Source: JAGXLP01 sp964649445
GTDB lineage: Bacteria > Bipolaricaulota > Bipolaricaulia > M55B111
Assembly: GCA_964649445.1 (NCBI GenBank)
Contig: CAZYPS010000020.1
Coordinates: 1 to 27,336 of the forward strand
DNA: 27,336 bases
Direction: 5' to 3'
Below the pieces are notes generated by a model. It searched no databases. It had not been told where the DNA came from and was given only the letters and a program-made list of their open reading frames with translations. Positions 14,754 to 23,326 of the stretch are shown in pieces; the first letter of the stretch is position 1, and every line of letters starts with the position of its first letter. The translations under genes and the position numbers were made by a program.

Positions 14754-17315
14754 ATGAATTATAAATATAAAAGCGCAATTGTCCTTTCTTTATCCCTGCT
14801 GCTGGTTCTGAGTGCTTTTACGGCCGTTTTAGCTCAGGACGAAGAAGGTGAACTGGTTAAGGAAATCAACCTGGAAGTAAGGACGAGCAGATCAACGGGC
14901 ATTGGGGATACTGCCGAAGGAACGCTTGACCTCTTCATGGCAGGCGTGCCGGGGAAACAATTTGAGGGTTTATCCGAAAGCATGCGGGAAAAAATTGGGA
15001 GGATTAGGAGTGCCGGTTCTTACAACAATCTATACTTCAATCCCGCGGCTTCCGACAAGTATACTTCCGAGGTCGGCGGCAAAAGACAGTTCAATCCTTA
15101 CTCTATAAGAAAATTCCGCTACGCGATGAACTGGCTCGTGGATAGGGAAAAAATAGTTGAAGAAATGTATAACGGGTTCGCAGCGGTCAGACCCACTTCT
15201 GTTGCCACGACCGTCTCCACCTACGATAAATACGTCCAGCCAGTAGTCCAGGAACATGGGGTAACGCCGACCGGCGATTTTGAGAAGGCGAAAACTATGA
15301 TTACGGAGACCCTCGAATCCGCTATGGAAGACCCTGAACTCAAGGGCGAGTTGAAGAAGTTGGAAGCGGATGACTCTCCTGTCGGTTACTGGTGGGCTTA
15401 CAAAGGGCCTAACGAAGACGAGTTCAGTCCGATCAGGCCTATAGTCATGATCAGAGTCGAGGACGAAAGGNNNNNNNNNNAGTATTACTGCGACCAGCTG
15501 GAAAAGGTCGGTATAAATCCTCAGAGGAAACAATGGGACAGGAGGAAAGCCATCCAGAATGCCTGGTACACCGACCCCAAGGCACTTAAATGGCACGTCT
15601 ACACCGGCGGCTGGATCGCTTCCGGTAACTCCTTCTTTGAAAGGTTCAGCGCCTTCCAGATGTACTCACCGTTTTACGGCTACATGCCGGGTGGATTTGC
15701 GGGGGAGAACGCCTGGAAGTACCAGAATGAGGAACTGGACAAGTACGGAAAGAAGATTCAGCAAGGGTTGCTGGAATCTCAGGAGGAATACTGGGAAACT
15801 TTCCAGACGTGTATCGATCTTGGACTGGAAGAAAGCGTTAGAGTTTTTCTGACTACGACTTTCGATTATTACCCGTACAACGAAGAAGAGGTCGTTTCGT
15901 TCATACCGGACGGAAAAATTGGCTGGTCCAGTGTCTGGACGGGGAGAACAATAAAGACTGTAGACGGGGTGCTGGACACTGCCGAGTTCGCCAGTCAGGG
16001 TAACCTGTTCATGGATAACTGGAACTTCATTGGTGGATCGACGGACGTCTACACTCAGAGATTAATCAGATTAATGCGAGATGAACCTTACTGGTCAGAC
16101 CCCCAGACCGGTCTAAATGTTCCGATCCGTGGTGAATGGACGAATATAGAAGAGGACTACGAGTACGAGGAAGGCGAGTTGAAGCCGGGCCTGGAAGTAC
16201 CGAGCGATGCCGTTTACTACGACACCGAAGCCAAAGAATGGAAAAACGTGGAAGAGGGGACCATGGCAGCAACGAGTGCAACCTACGACTGGAAGTTCTC
16301 CAAATTCCACGATGGTCACATGATAGACGACACGGACCTCGTTGCCTCTTGGGCTTTTAGCAAGGAATGGGCCTATCAGGACGGTGAAGGAGATCCCAAG
16401 TTTAACAGTGGCTTTGGCGGTCAGACAAGACCTTTCTACGAAAAAGTCCGAGGGGTCGTCTGGCACGGTGACGGTGAGATCACCGTCTACGGCGATTACA
16501 CCTTCCCGGATGACTCGATGATTGGTATGTACTATAACCTAGGAATTACCAAACCCTGGGAGATAAATTACGCGGCCGGCGAACTGGTTGCTTCCGAGGA
16601 GCCTTCGCCCGTTCTGGAAGAATCTTATACCTGGGAAGAGTCCGAAGGTTCTCTTTGGGTCCACTTTATCAGTGAAAGCCAGGGTCAGGACTTCAAGGCA
16701 AAGCTGGAGAGCATGAAGGAAAACTTTAACGTTCCGCCATACCTCAAAGAGGAGAACAATTCTCCAGCACCGATTACCTCTGATGAGTTGAACGAGGAAG
16801 TGGACAGCGTAATCGAGTTCTACGAAGAGTACGGTCACTTCTATCCCTCACAGGGACCGTTCGTTCTGACCAATTACGATGCCCAGAATAAGGTAATGAA
16901 TTTCGAAAGGTTTGACCAGGTCGTCGATAATCCTGAGTACCCGTACAGCTGGGACCACTGGGCAGAGACAATGAAATTTGTCAGCCTAACGATCGGTAAC
17001 ATCCAGGTTCCAACTAATACGCCGAGAGGATCCAACTTCGATGTCACCATTAGCGCGGAAAGGACGCAGTCCTACCCGACTGAAGAATCCGCTCCAGCGG
17101 AAGAAGGAAACATCGAAGTTAGGCTGCTATCGGACGGAGAGCTGATTCACTCAGTACAGGCGGAACTTTCTGAGCCAGGAACATTCAAGGCAACAATGCC
17201 GGCGGACGCTACCGTGGATCTTGACGCGGGAGCCTACGTAGTCAAAGTCGTCGGATCGCTGCCAGGTCAGGAAGCTTCCGTGGTAGAGTCTACGTCAACC
17301 ATAGTCTTGGTGTAA
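14754..17315 (+). CDS. ABC transporter family-5 solute-binding protein, circularly permuted order, contains assembly gap
   Basis: This is a secreted peptide/oligosaccharide-type binding protein of 853 residues. A signal peptide with cleavage after VLA (about residue 27) has no lipobox cysteine, so the product is soluble or otherwise held. Segments of the family are present but out of order. Residues 59-142 (LDLFMAG, LYFNP, RYAMNWLVDREKIV) correspond to the middle of an ordinary family-5 protein. The segment typical of the family's N-terminus (DVYTQRLIRL, WKFSKFHDGHMIDDTDL) comes only at about 435-540, and GPFVLTNYD with the NPxY-like stretch at about 700. An Ig-like beta domain occupies about 740-853. 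AAGGAGGG precedes the ATG. Ten Ns at 15471-15480 fall at residues 240-243; the frame happens to continue, but the true gap length is unknown. It heads an operon of matching permeases and ATPases. Confidence 0.88.
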   Translation: MNYKYKSAIVLSLSLLLVLSAFTAVLAQDEEGELVKEINLEVRTSRSTGIGDTAEGTLDLFMAGVPGKQFEGLSESMREKIGRIRSAGSYNNLYFNPAASDKYTSEVGGKRQFNPYSIRKFRYAMNWLVDREKIVEEMYNGFAAVRPTSVATTVSTYDKYVQPVVQEHGVTPTGDFEKAKTMITETLESAMEDPELKGELKKLEADDSPVGYWWAYKGPNEDEFSPIRPIVMIRVEDERXXXXYYCDQLEKVGINPQRKQWDRRKAIQNAWYTDPKALKWHVYTGGWIASGNSFFERFSAFQMYSPFYGYMPGGFAGENAWKYQNEELDKYGKKIQQGLLESQEEYWETFQTCIDLGLEESVRVFLTTTFDYYPYNEEEVVSFIPDGKIGWSSVWTGRTIKTVDGVLDTAEFASQGNLFMDNWNFIGGSTDVYTQRLIRLMRDEPYWSDPQTGLNVPIRGEWTNIEEDYEYEEGELKPGLEVPSDAVYYDTEAKEWKNVEEGTMAATSATYDWKFSKFHDGHMIDDTDLVASWAFSKEWAYQDGEGDPKFNSGFGGQTRPFYEKVRGVVWHGDGEITVYGDYTFPDDSMIGMYYNLGITKPWEINYAAGELVASEEPSPVLEESYTWEESEGSLWVHFISESQGQDFKAKLESMKENFNVPPYLKEENNSPAPITSDELNEEVDSVIEFYEEYGHFYPSQGPFVLTNYDAQNKVMNFERFDQVVDNPEYPYSWDHWAETMKFVSLTIGNIQVPTNTPRGSNFDVTISAERTQSYPTEESAPAEEGNIEVRLLSDGELIHSVQAELSEPGTFKATMPADATVDLDAGAYVVKVVGSLPGQEASVVESTSTIVLV
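15471..15480. other. Assembly gap (10 N)
   Basis: A run of ten undetermined bases lies inside the solute-binding protein gene. A round number of Ns suggests a scaffold join of unknown real size. About four residues are shown as unknown, but more may be missing. Confidence 0.95.
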
Positions 17316-17366
17316 TTGAATAAACTTAAATTGATGAACTCGACGTACATCACTTGAAATCTACAA

Positions 17367-17407
17367 CCAGGGTGGGGTCTAAGTTAGACCTCACCCTGGT
17401 TTTTATT
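17367..17407 (+). terminator. Strong intrinsic terminator after the solute-binding protein gene
   Basis: CCAGGGTGGGGTCT (17367-17380) and AGACCTCACCCTGG (17386-17399) form a 14-bp stem with one G-T pair and a 5-nt loop, followed directly by TTTTTATT. It separates the binding-protein gene from the permease genes, so the former can be expressed at a higher level. Confidence 0.93.
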
Positions 17408-17761
17408 CTTATGAGAAAATTTTCTGAACTTTGATAAATTAGTACTCAGTTCCCGATTTTATTTTATCTTGATAAAAAGGGTTAAAAAAATCGTTTAATT
17501 CCAATGCCTCGAAAGTCCGGCCTAGATTGGCTGATAGGAAATACTTAATTTGTTTGAAATTTTCTTTTCATTTAATTATTTTTACTGATATAATCTTTCC
17601 GAAATGGAGGGCCTGATAGGTTCAGGTAAATAATGTTCCGTCAAGCTGAGGGGAAGGAGTCCAAAAGTAAAGCAGGGGTTCCGAATTCTGGCGCTATCGG
17701 ACAGTTAAACAAATTCACAGAGGTTTTTGGCTAATTTGCTTTTTTCAAGGGGGAAGAAAAA
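17408..17761. other. Leader and promoter region of the permease genes
   Basis: No gene was seen. The first part is AT-rich and contains the promoter at 17565-17594. The rest (about 17601-17750) would be a ~160-nt leader with some GC-rich segments, including CCGA/TCGG ends around 17680-17699. I see no known riboswitch. GGGGGAAG near 17750 is the ribosome site of the next gene. Confidence 0.4.
17565..17594 (+). promoter_or_regulatory. Extended -10 promoter for the permease/ATPase genes
   Basis: TGATATAAT (17586-17594) is a perfect extended -10 (TGnTATAAT). A weak -35 (TTTTCA, 17565-17570) lies 18 bp upstream. It follows a strong terminator, so the membrane and ATPase genes have their own start. 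Confidence 0.55.
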
Positions 17762-18823
17762 ATGCCAGCGAGGGTGAAGTACCTCGTATTTAGGACTTTT
17801 CAGGCTTTGATAACCCTGGGGATAGTAGTACTTATCCTCTCCTCTTTATTTAATAGTATGTCGGAGGAACAGCTACAGACGAGAATCCGGCAAACGGTGA
17901 CTGCCCGGGTTCGTAATAGCACTGAGCTCCAGCAGCTGTCCGACGAAGAGTTGGAGGAGTGGCGGGAAAACGAAATAGCTAAGCTCAGGGATAGATGGGG
18001 ACTGGATCAGCCAGTCTGGCAGAGGATATTTATGGACGCCTGGGACAGGATGACGCTTAATTTTGGGCAATCCTACATGATGACGGCTCCCGGTGGTAGC
18101 AGGCAGGTAATGGACATAATAATGTCCAGACTTCCAAGAACAATACTTCTGTTTACGACTGCCGCGGTTATATACGTATTGCTCGGTTTGGTAGTTGGTT
18201 TAAAGGCGGCGCAGGTGGCAGGGGGTAAGTTGGATAGATTCCTGTCGATCTTTGGTATGACTTCTTCCAGCATGCCCATGTGGTGGCTTGGGATGCTTGC
18301 TATTTTGATTTTTGCCTACCAGCTTGGCTGGTTTCCCTCAACGGCAATGCCGTTACCCCAGACGAGCGGGCTGGATTACTATTTTGGCGTTCTTTACAGG
18401 CTGGCACTGCCGCTGGCAACGATCGTATTCAATATATTTGGTGCGAGAGCCTGGGTGACGAGGAATATTGTCACCGACGTCCTTCAGGATGACTATATCA
18501 TGGCGGCAAGAGCGAAAGGGGTTCCCGAACGTAAGGTAATCTACGGACATACTCTCAGAACTGCAGCTCCCCCGGTCGTGACTTCAGCTCTACTGTCGTT
18601 ACTAATGTCGATAGGGGGGGCGATGATTACTGAAGTTATCTTCAACTGGCCGGGAATTGGATTGTTGACCAGGGTGGCAATAATGCAGGGAGATATTCCG
18701 GTTGTCATGGGAGTGATGTTCATTACCTCCGCTATATATATTTTTGGTTACCTGGTGGCCGATCTACTCTATGGGCTACTCGATCCCAGGGTTGAAGTTG
18801 GGACCTCCAATTCGATGCGGTAG
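17762..18823 (+). CDS. ABC transporter permease, DppB/OppB type
   Basis: This is an inner-membrane permease of a peptide-type (nickel/dipeptide/oligopeptide) importer, 353 residues. A first helix (residues about 9-29) is followed by an extracytoplasmic segment to about residue 120 that includes the family's RWGLDQPVWQRI and LNFGQSY marks. It is longer than usual by a charged coil rich in Glu, Gln and Arg (about residues 35-78). The remaining five helices follow, and the cytoplasmic EAA loop reads DYIMAARAKGVPERKVIYGHTLR. The end (YLVADLLYGLLDPRVEVG) is typical. GGGGGAAG precedes the ATG. The stop TAG overlaps the ribosome site of the next permease (TAGGTGA). Confidence 0.93.
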   Translation: MPARVKYLVFRTFQALITLGIVVLILSSLFNSMSEEQLQTRIRQTVTARVRNSTELQQLSDEELEEWRENEIAKLRDRWGLDQPVWQRIFMDAWDRMTLNFGQSYMMTAPGGSRQVMDIIMSRLPRTILLFTTAAVIYVLLGLVVGLKAAQVAGGKLDRFLSIFGMTSSSMPMWWLGMLAILIFAYQLGWFPSTAMPLPQTSGLDYYFGVLYRLALPLATIVFNIFGARAWVTRNIVTDVLQDDYIMAARAKGVPERKVIYGHTLRTAAPPVVTSALLSLLMSIGGAMITEVIFNWPGIGLLTRVAIMQGDIPVVMGVMFITSAIYIFGYLVADLLYGLLDPRVEVGTSNSMR

Positions 18824-18831
18824 GTGATATA

Positions 18832-20244
18832 ATGATTAAGAAAAGGTTAAAAGACTTCTTCCGTGGGTTTTTTGAAGTATTTCGCGAGTACAGAGGCGAG
18901 ACTACGGGGATGATCGGGTTAGGTTTAATCTTCTCAATGGTAATACTGGCACTTTTAGCTCCATCACTCGCTCCGGATACAAATCGAAGATGGGACAATG
19001 TGGACCGCTGGAGGGACCTGCCAAAAGGAGCTCCGCCCTTTTGGATGAACTATTTGACTGGCTCAAACAAGGCTAAACAGCAGGTCAAAGTCGAACCTGC
19101 AAGTACTTCGAGTGAGTCCGTAATAACCACCCTGGTTTACAATTATCAATTTGATACCGACTTACCTCCGAAGAACGTTGTCTTTTACGTTGAAGGGGAG
19201 TACGAAAGCGAGGAACCAAAATTGATAGCGAGTCTGGTTAGGCCTGACGGGGAAAAGCTCCAGCTAACAACTCAGGACGTTCAGGGAACGGAAAGCGAGG
19301 CCGGATTTACTTTTGCTACACGATTGAGCTTATTCGGGGGAAACAGGCAAAGGACAAGGATCCACAGGTTTGCAAAGGATTTTGAAGACGGCTCTGTTCC
19401 TGATCCGAGCGAGATGGATGTTACCCGAACGGCATTTGCTAAAGCTCAGGAAGGCATGTTAACTGATACTGAACCATTGAATGGGGAGTATAGTTTTGAA
19501 TTGATGCTTGTTGGCCCGGAATCGGAAATTACGAGGTCGCGGGGTATATTCATGGGCCAGGTTTACGGTCTTATGGGAACTGACGGCAGTGGTCACGATA
19601 TTGCCCGGGGCTGGATCTGGGGAGCAAGATACGGGCTTATTCTCGGGTTGTCCGTTGCCGCTGGTACTGTGATCATAGCACTGATATTCGGAATGACCAG
19701 TGCCTACTACGGGGGATGGGTCGATGAACTTATGCAGCGTCTGAACGAGATAGTTATGGGAATACCGACCCTGCCGATCCTGGTAGTAGTTGCAACTCTC
19801 TGGGGTAGAAGTATTTGGTTTGTAATACTTATCATGACCCTTCTATATTGGCGTGGCATCGCCAAGACAATAAGAGCTCGGGGGCTGCAGATCAGACAAA
19901 ATACTTACGTCGAGGCAGGTGAGGCGCTGGGGGCCAACGGGGCGAGGATTATTCGCGGCCACATGATCCCCCAGATGCTTCCTTACGCCTTCGCGGAGGC
20001 GGCGTTGATGGTTCCTTTAGCGATAATAGCTGCCGCCGGGTTGCACGTGCTTGGTCTCGGTGACCCCACGGTGGTGACCTGGGGAACCATGTTGAGCGAG
20101 GCAAATAGCGCAGGAGCTACTATTCGGGGCATGTGGTGGTGGGTCCTGTTACCCGGACTGGGGATCACGCTACTGGGGTTTGGATTTATATCGGCCGGTA
20201 TGGCGGTTGAAAGGATAGTCAACCCGAAGATGAAGCAGGAATAG
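18832..20244 (+). CDS. ABC transporter permease, DppC/OppC type, with large extracellular insertion
   Basis: This is the second permease of the transporter, 470 residues against about 280-310 for ordinary DppC. The first helix is at residues about 25-46. Where DppC normally runs within about 40 residues to its GTDxxGRD motif, this protein has some 175 extra residues (about 75-250), a beta-rich soluble domain (VKVEPASTSSES to LMLVGPESEITRS). The motif GTDGSGHDIARGWIWGARYGL appears at about 252-272. The remaining five helices and the EAA loop (TYVEAGEALGANGARIIRGH) are normal, as is the end. The insertion must face outward, next to the binding protein, and may contact it or the substrate. Confidence 0.93.
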   Translation: MIKKRLKDFFRGFFEVFREYRGETTGMIGLGLIFSMVILALLAPSLAPDTNRRWDNVDRWRDLPKGAPPFWMNYLTGSNKAKQQVKVEPASTSSESVITTLVYNYQFDTDLPPKNVVFYVEGEYESEEPKLIASLVRPDGEKLQLTTQDVQGTESEAGFTFATRLSLFGGNRQRTRIHRFAKDFEDGSVPDPSEMDVTRTAFAKAQEGMLTDTEPLNGEYSFELMLVGPESEITRSRGIFMGQVYGLMGTDGSGHDIARGWIWGARYGLILGLSVAAGTVIIALIFGMTSAYYGGWVDELMQRLNEIVMGIPTLPILVVVATLWGRSIWFVILIMTLLYWRGIAKTIRARGLQIRQNTYVEAGEALGANGARIIRGHMIPQMLPYAFAEAALMVPLAIIAAAGLHVLGLGDPTVVTWGTMLSEANSAGATIRGMWWWVLLPGLGITLLGFGFISAGMAVERIVNPKMKQE

Positions 20245-20265
20245 GATTGTGTTAGGAGGAGAATG

Positions 20266-21234
20266 ATGGCTAACCCGGTTCTAGACGTGCGTAACCTAAC
20301 AACTCACTACTTCACCAGGAAAGGCGAGGTTCAGGCACTGGACGATGCCAGCTTTAGTCTCGAGAAAGGAGAATCAATGGGCGTAGCCGGTGAAAGCGGG
20401 TGTGGAAAGAGCACCATGGCTTTTTCCCTGATTAACCAGGTTCAGCCCCCCGGAAGGGTAGTCGGAGGAGAAGTGAATATTGATGGTATAGATACCGTAC
20501 AGCTATCAGAGACGGAGACGAGGAAAAAGGTGAGGTGGAAGCTAATTTCGATGGTTTTTCAGGGAGCAATGGATATATTGACTCCCGTTTATACCGTTGG
20601 GCATCAGATGAAAGAACCGTTACATTATCACCAGGGGATTTCCGGAGATGAAGCGAGGAAGAGGTGTGAAAAATACCTTGGAGAGGTAGGGCTGGATAAG
20701 GAGATATTTACGAGATACCCTCACGAATTGAGCGGGGGACAAAAACAGAGAGTAATTATAGCAACATCTTTGCTTCTAGAGCCTGCGGTTTTAATTGCGG
20801 ATGAACCTACTACGTCGCTGGACGTGGTTGTAGAGGCACAGATAATGAATCTTCTTAAGCGGCTTAAAAAGGAGCTCGGAATATCGATGATATTCATTAC
20901 GCACGACCTCAGCATTCTCTCCGAGGTTTCAAACAAGCTCTCGATAATGTATGCCGGAAAGTTTGCCGAACTGGGGGACGCTGAAAAGATATATAACAAC
21001 CCGAAGCATCCTTATTCTGAAAAGCTCCTGGCTTCAATTCCGCGGCTCCACAAGGACGTAAAAAGGCTGGAAAGAATTCCCGGTGCGCCGCCAAACCTGG
21101 TTGACCCTCCTTCGGGCTGCCGGTTCCACCCCAGATGTCCTTATGCTGAAGAAGTTTGTCAGAAGGAGAAGCCGGATCCAAGAGTGGTTGAAGGAAGAAA
21201 GGTTGCCTGTCACTTCGCGGGCGAGGTCACGTGA
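20266..21234 (+). CDS. ABC transporter ATPase, DppD/OppD type
   Basis: This is the cytoplasmic ATPase of the peptide-type importer, about 322 residues. Walker A is GESGCGKST, the Q-loop region MVFQGAMDILTPVYTVG, the signature LSGGQKQR, Walker B VLIADEPTTSLDV, and the switch His is in ITHDL. The C-terminal oligopeptide/dipeptide (oligo_HPY) extension has cysteines in CRFHPRCPYAEEVC and ACHF, which in some characterised relatives bind a 4Fe-4S cluster. AGGAGG at 20254-20259 is 6 bases from the second of two adjacent ATGs (20266) and only 3 from the first (20263), so I take the second. It forms a heterodimer with the next gene product. Confidence 0.95.
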   Translation: MANPVLDVRNLTTHYFTRKGEVQALDDASFSLEKGESMGVAGESGCGKSTMAFSLINQVQPPGRVVGGEVNIDGIDTVQLSETETRKKVRWKLISMVFQGAMDILTPVYTVGHQMKEPLHYHQGISGDEARKRCEKYLGEVGLDKEIFTRYPHELSGGQKQRVIIATSLLLEPAVLIADEPTTSLDVVVEAQIMNLLKRLKKELGISMIFITHDLSILSEVSNKLSIMYAGKFAELGDAEKIYNNPKHPYSEKLLASIPRLHKDVKRLERIPGAPPNLVDPPSGCRFHPRCPYAEEVCQKEKPDPRVVEGRKVACHFAGEVT

Positions 21235-21243
21235 GGGAGGATC

Positions 21244-22245
21244 ATGAGCCCTGTTCTGGAAGCTGAAAATCTCAAAAAGTACTATACCATGAGTCAGTCT
21301 TTCTTTGGTAGACTGCTGGGAAGCCAAAAAAAGTACGTTAAGGCAGTAGATGGGGTGGACTTTGAAATTCCTCGGAAAAATGCAATGGCAGTTGTCGGCG
21401 AATCCGGCTGTGGTAAAACCACCCTTGGGAAAGTAGTAATGAGACTCCTTGATTCTACGGGCGGAAAGCTAATAATGGAGGGAAAAGACATCACTGAACT
21501 CAGCGGTTCAGGTGAGCTTAAGGCCTACCGGAGAACCACCCAGATGATCTTTCAAGATCCATTTTCCTCCATGGATCCCAGGTTTACCGCCTTCAATACT
21601 TTAGAAGAGCCGCTGGATATACACGATATGGGGGGCAGTTACGGGGAGAGAAAAGAGAAAATCATGAATGCACTTGAGGAAGTTCAGCTGACCCCGGCCG
21701 AAGAGTTCATCGATAGGTACCCTCACATGCTTTCGGGAGGGCAAAAGCAGAGAGTCGCAATAGCGCGGGCCCTGATTCTAAATCCCGATTTCATAGTTGC
21801 CGACGAACCTACGTCTATGCTGGATGTTTCCGTCAGGGCGGAACTGCTTAACCTGATGAAGGATCTGATGAGCGAGGAAGACCTGACCTATCTTTACATT
21901 ACCCACGATATATCGACATCGAGGTTCTTTTCCGATTCCATATCCGTGATGTATCTGGGGAAATTTGTCGAGAAAGGTGAAGTAGCTACAGTTCTTGATA
22001 ACCCCCTTCACCCCTACTCTCAAGCCCTGATAAAAGCCGTACCGGAACCAAAACCGGAAATGGTTGAGGTAATAAAAGAACTTCCGATTAAAGGGGAAGT
22101 GCCGGACGCCACGAACATACCCGGCGGCTGTCGGTTTCACCCGAGGTGCCCTTACGCTCAGGATATATGTGAGGAAGAAGAACCTGAGTTAAGAGAGGTA
22201 GAGGGCAGGGAAGTTGCCTGTCACTTTGCAGGGGAAGTACCTTAA
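21244..22245 (+). CDS. ABC transporter ATPase, DppF/OppF type
   Basis: This is the partner ATPase of the importer, 333 residues. Motifs are Walker A GESGCGKTT, Q-loop MIFQDPFSSMDPRFT, signature LSGGQKQRVAIARAL, Walker B FIVADEPTSMLDV and switch His in ITHDI. The C-terminus again carries the oligo_HPY cysteines (CRFHPRCPYAQDIC, ACHF). Its last 60 residues are strikingly close to those of the preceding ATPase, consistent with duplication. GGAGGATC just before the ATG is the ribosome site. The gene lies 9 bp after the first ATPase gene and ends the transporter operon. Confidence 0.95.
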   Translation: MSPVLEAENLKKYYTMSQSFFGRLLGSQKKYVKAVDGVDFEIPRKNAMAVVGESGCGKTTLGKVVMRLLDSTGGKLIMEGKDITELSGSGELKAYRRTTQMIFQDPFSSMDPRFTAFNTLEEPLDIHDMGGSYGERKEKIMNALEEVQLTPAEEFIDRYPHMLSGGQKQRVAIARALILNPDFIVADEPTSMLDVSVRAELLNLMKDLMSEEDLTYLYITHDISTSRFFSDSISVMYLGKFVEKGEVATVLDNPLHPYSQALIKAVPEPKPEMVEVIKELPIKGEVPDATNIPGGCRFHPRCPYAQDICEEEEPELREVEGREVACHFAGEVP

Positions 22246-22255
22246 TTGCCATATC

Positions 22256-22280
22256 GGCGATTTAAAACTCGCCTTAATTT
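22256..22280 (+). terminator. Weak hairpin after the transporter operon
   Basis: GGCGA (22256-22260) pairs with TCGCC (22269-22273) across an 8-nt loop, followed by TTAATTTT. The stem is short, so termination may be partial and the next two genes may be read through. Confidence 0.4.
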
Positions 22281-22304
22281 TCACTTTCCCGGAAGGAAGT
22301 AATC

Positions 22305-22898
22305 ATGAACCATGAAGCGCCAGGTATATTAGAGGTTCTGACCGGCAATAAGAGAATGTTATTTGGCGCGGTCATGCTCCTGTTGGCGTTAATACTTGCC
22401 TTTTCCGCGATTTATAAGGAAGCCGCTACTTATTCTCGAGAAGGAACTGTTGCGCCTGGAGAAACCATTGGAATCGAGAAAAGGAGACCGGAGAACGAAG
22501 GCAGGTTTAATCTAAAACCTGACCGGGAATCAGTATCGGAAACGGTTGAGGTAGCGCTTCTTAATGAGAATCGGGAACCTCTGCGTAAGGTCTATCCTGG
22601 TGGCAAGGATGATAGCACGGTGGAAATAAGCAGAGAAACAAGTTATTTTAAGCTGGTTTCCGGCGAGGGTAGTTACGGTTACGAGTACCACATTAAATTT
22701 TCCTACCAGCCGTTCAGGTGGCTCTCTATTCCGGCCGCACTTTTCACCGTTTTCGGTGTAATAGCTATTTACCGGGGGTTCGACGAATTTATGGCCGACT
22801 TTGCAAAAGAGAGAGCACAGGAGTCGGAGGAGGAACTAGAAGAGGAGGGACAACACGTTGACTTTATGGGGATAAATAACGAAGAGGGAGAAGATTAA
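22305..22898 (+). CDS. Uncharacterised two-helix membrane protein
   Basis: I do not recognise this protein of 197 residues. One helix lies at about residues 17-36 (MLFGAVMLLLALILAFSAIY) and another at about 139-156 (WLSIPAALFTVFGVIAIY). Between them is an outward-facing domain of about 100 residues with short beta-strand-like runs (VEVALLNENREPL, SYGYEYHIKFSY). The C-terminal tail (about 30 residues) is very acidic, rich in Glu. GGAAGG at about 22291 is the ribosome site. It is followed after 8 bp by the gene at 22907, probably in one transcript. The topology resembles small accessory subunits of membrane complexes, but nothing identifies the partner. Confidence 0.6.
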   Translation: MNHEAPGILEVLTGNKRMLFGAVMLLLALILAFSAIYKEAATYSREGTVAPGETIGIEKRRPENEGRFNLKPDRESVSETVEVALLNENREPLRKVYPGGKDDSTVEISRETSYFKLVSGEGSYGYEYHIKFSYQPFRWLSIPAALFTVFGVIAIYRGFDEFMADFAKERAQESEEELEEEGQHVDFMGINNEEGED

Positions 22899-22906
22899 CG
22901 GGTAAG

Positions 22907-23326
22907 ATGAAGGTATATTTTAGCCATCCGACTATAACTTACAGAACCCGGACTGAGTCAACATGTTTGGCGATAATTGATGACACCCTCGGTCCCGATG
23001 AGATAGTTAATCCTCCCGATTTTGGTCTGAAAGACGACCTGAAGTCAATTATTCACGGATGTAACGTTGTCGTGGGAATGGCCATCGAGAACAACCATAC
23101 GTTTCTCGTCTGGAACGAGATGGAGGAAGGCAAAAAGCACGGAGCTGACATTTACACTATCAGGGTGAAAAACAAAGAGAATATCGGAGAACTCGAAAAA
23201 GGGTTCCCGGAAGATGTTCGTCAGCTTTCCCGAGAGAAGTCCGATAAGTTTACGGGTGAATTGATGAACGAAAATAGAGGTTCGCTTCTCAGCCTGCTTT
23301 TTGGACATTGGGGCAGCCGTTTTTAA
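22907..23326 (+). CDS. Conserved-looking small protein, possible deoxyribosyltransferase-like fold
   Basis: This has 139 residues with no membrane segment and no signal. The beginning KVYFSHPTITYRTRTES, the middle VVVGMAIENNHTFLVWNEME and the following GADIYTIRV suggest an alternating alpha/beta fold of the nucleoside 2-deoxyribosyltransferase-like/TIR-like kind (a strand and glycine/serine turn at the start, and a central G-A-hydrophobic with an invariant-looking W-N-E-x-E). This is an inference from the pattern only; function is unknown. I have an impression, which I cannot confirm here, that similar proteins occur in archaea. The stop TAA shares bases with the stop of the convergent coaBC-like gene (TTAA at 23323-23326). 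Confidence 0.55.
   Translation: MKVYFSHPTITYRTRTESTCLAIIDDTLGPDEIVNPPDFGLKDDLKSIIHGCNVVVGMAIENNHTFLVWNEMEEGKKHGADIYTIRVKNKENIGELEKGFPEDVRQLSREKSDKFTGELMNENRGSLLSLLFGHWGSRF

Noticed and set aside
15030..15596. 188-residue minus-strand frame inside the binding-protein gene
   Set aside because: It lies wholly opposite a clear family-5 protein, spans the N gap and shows no family features.
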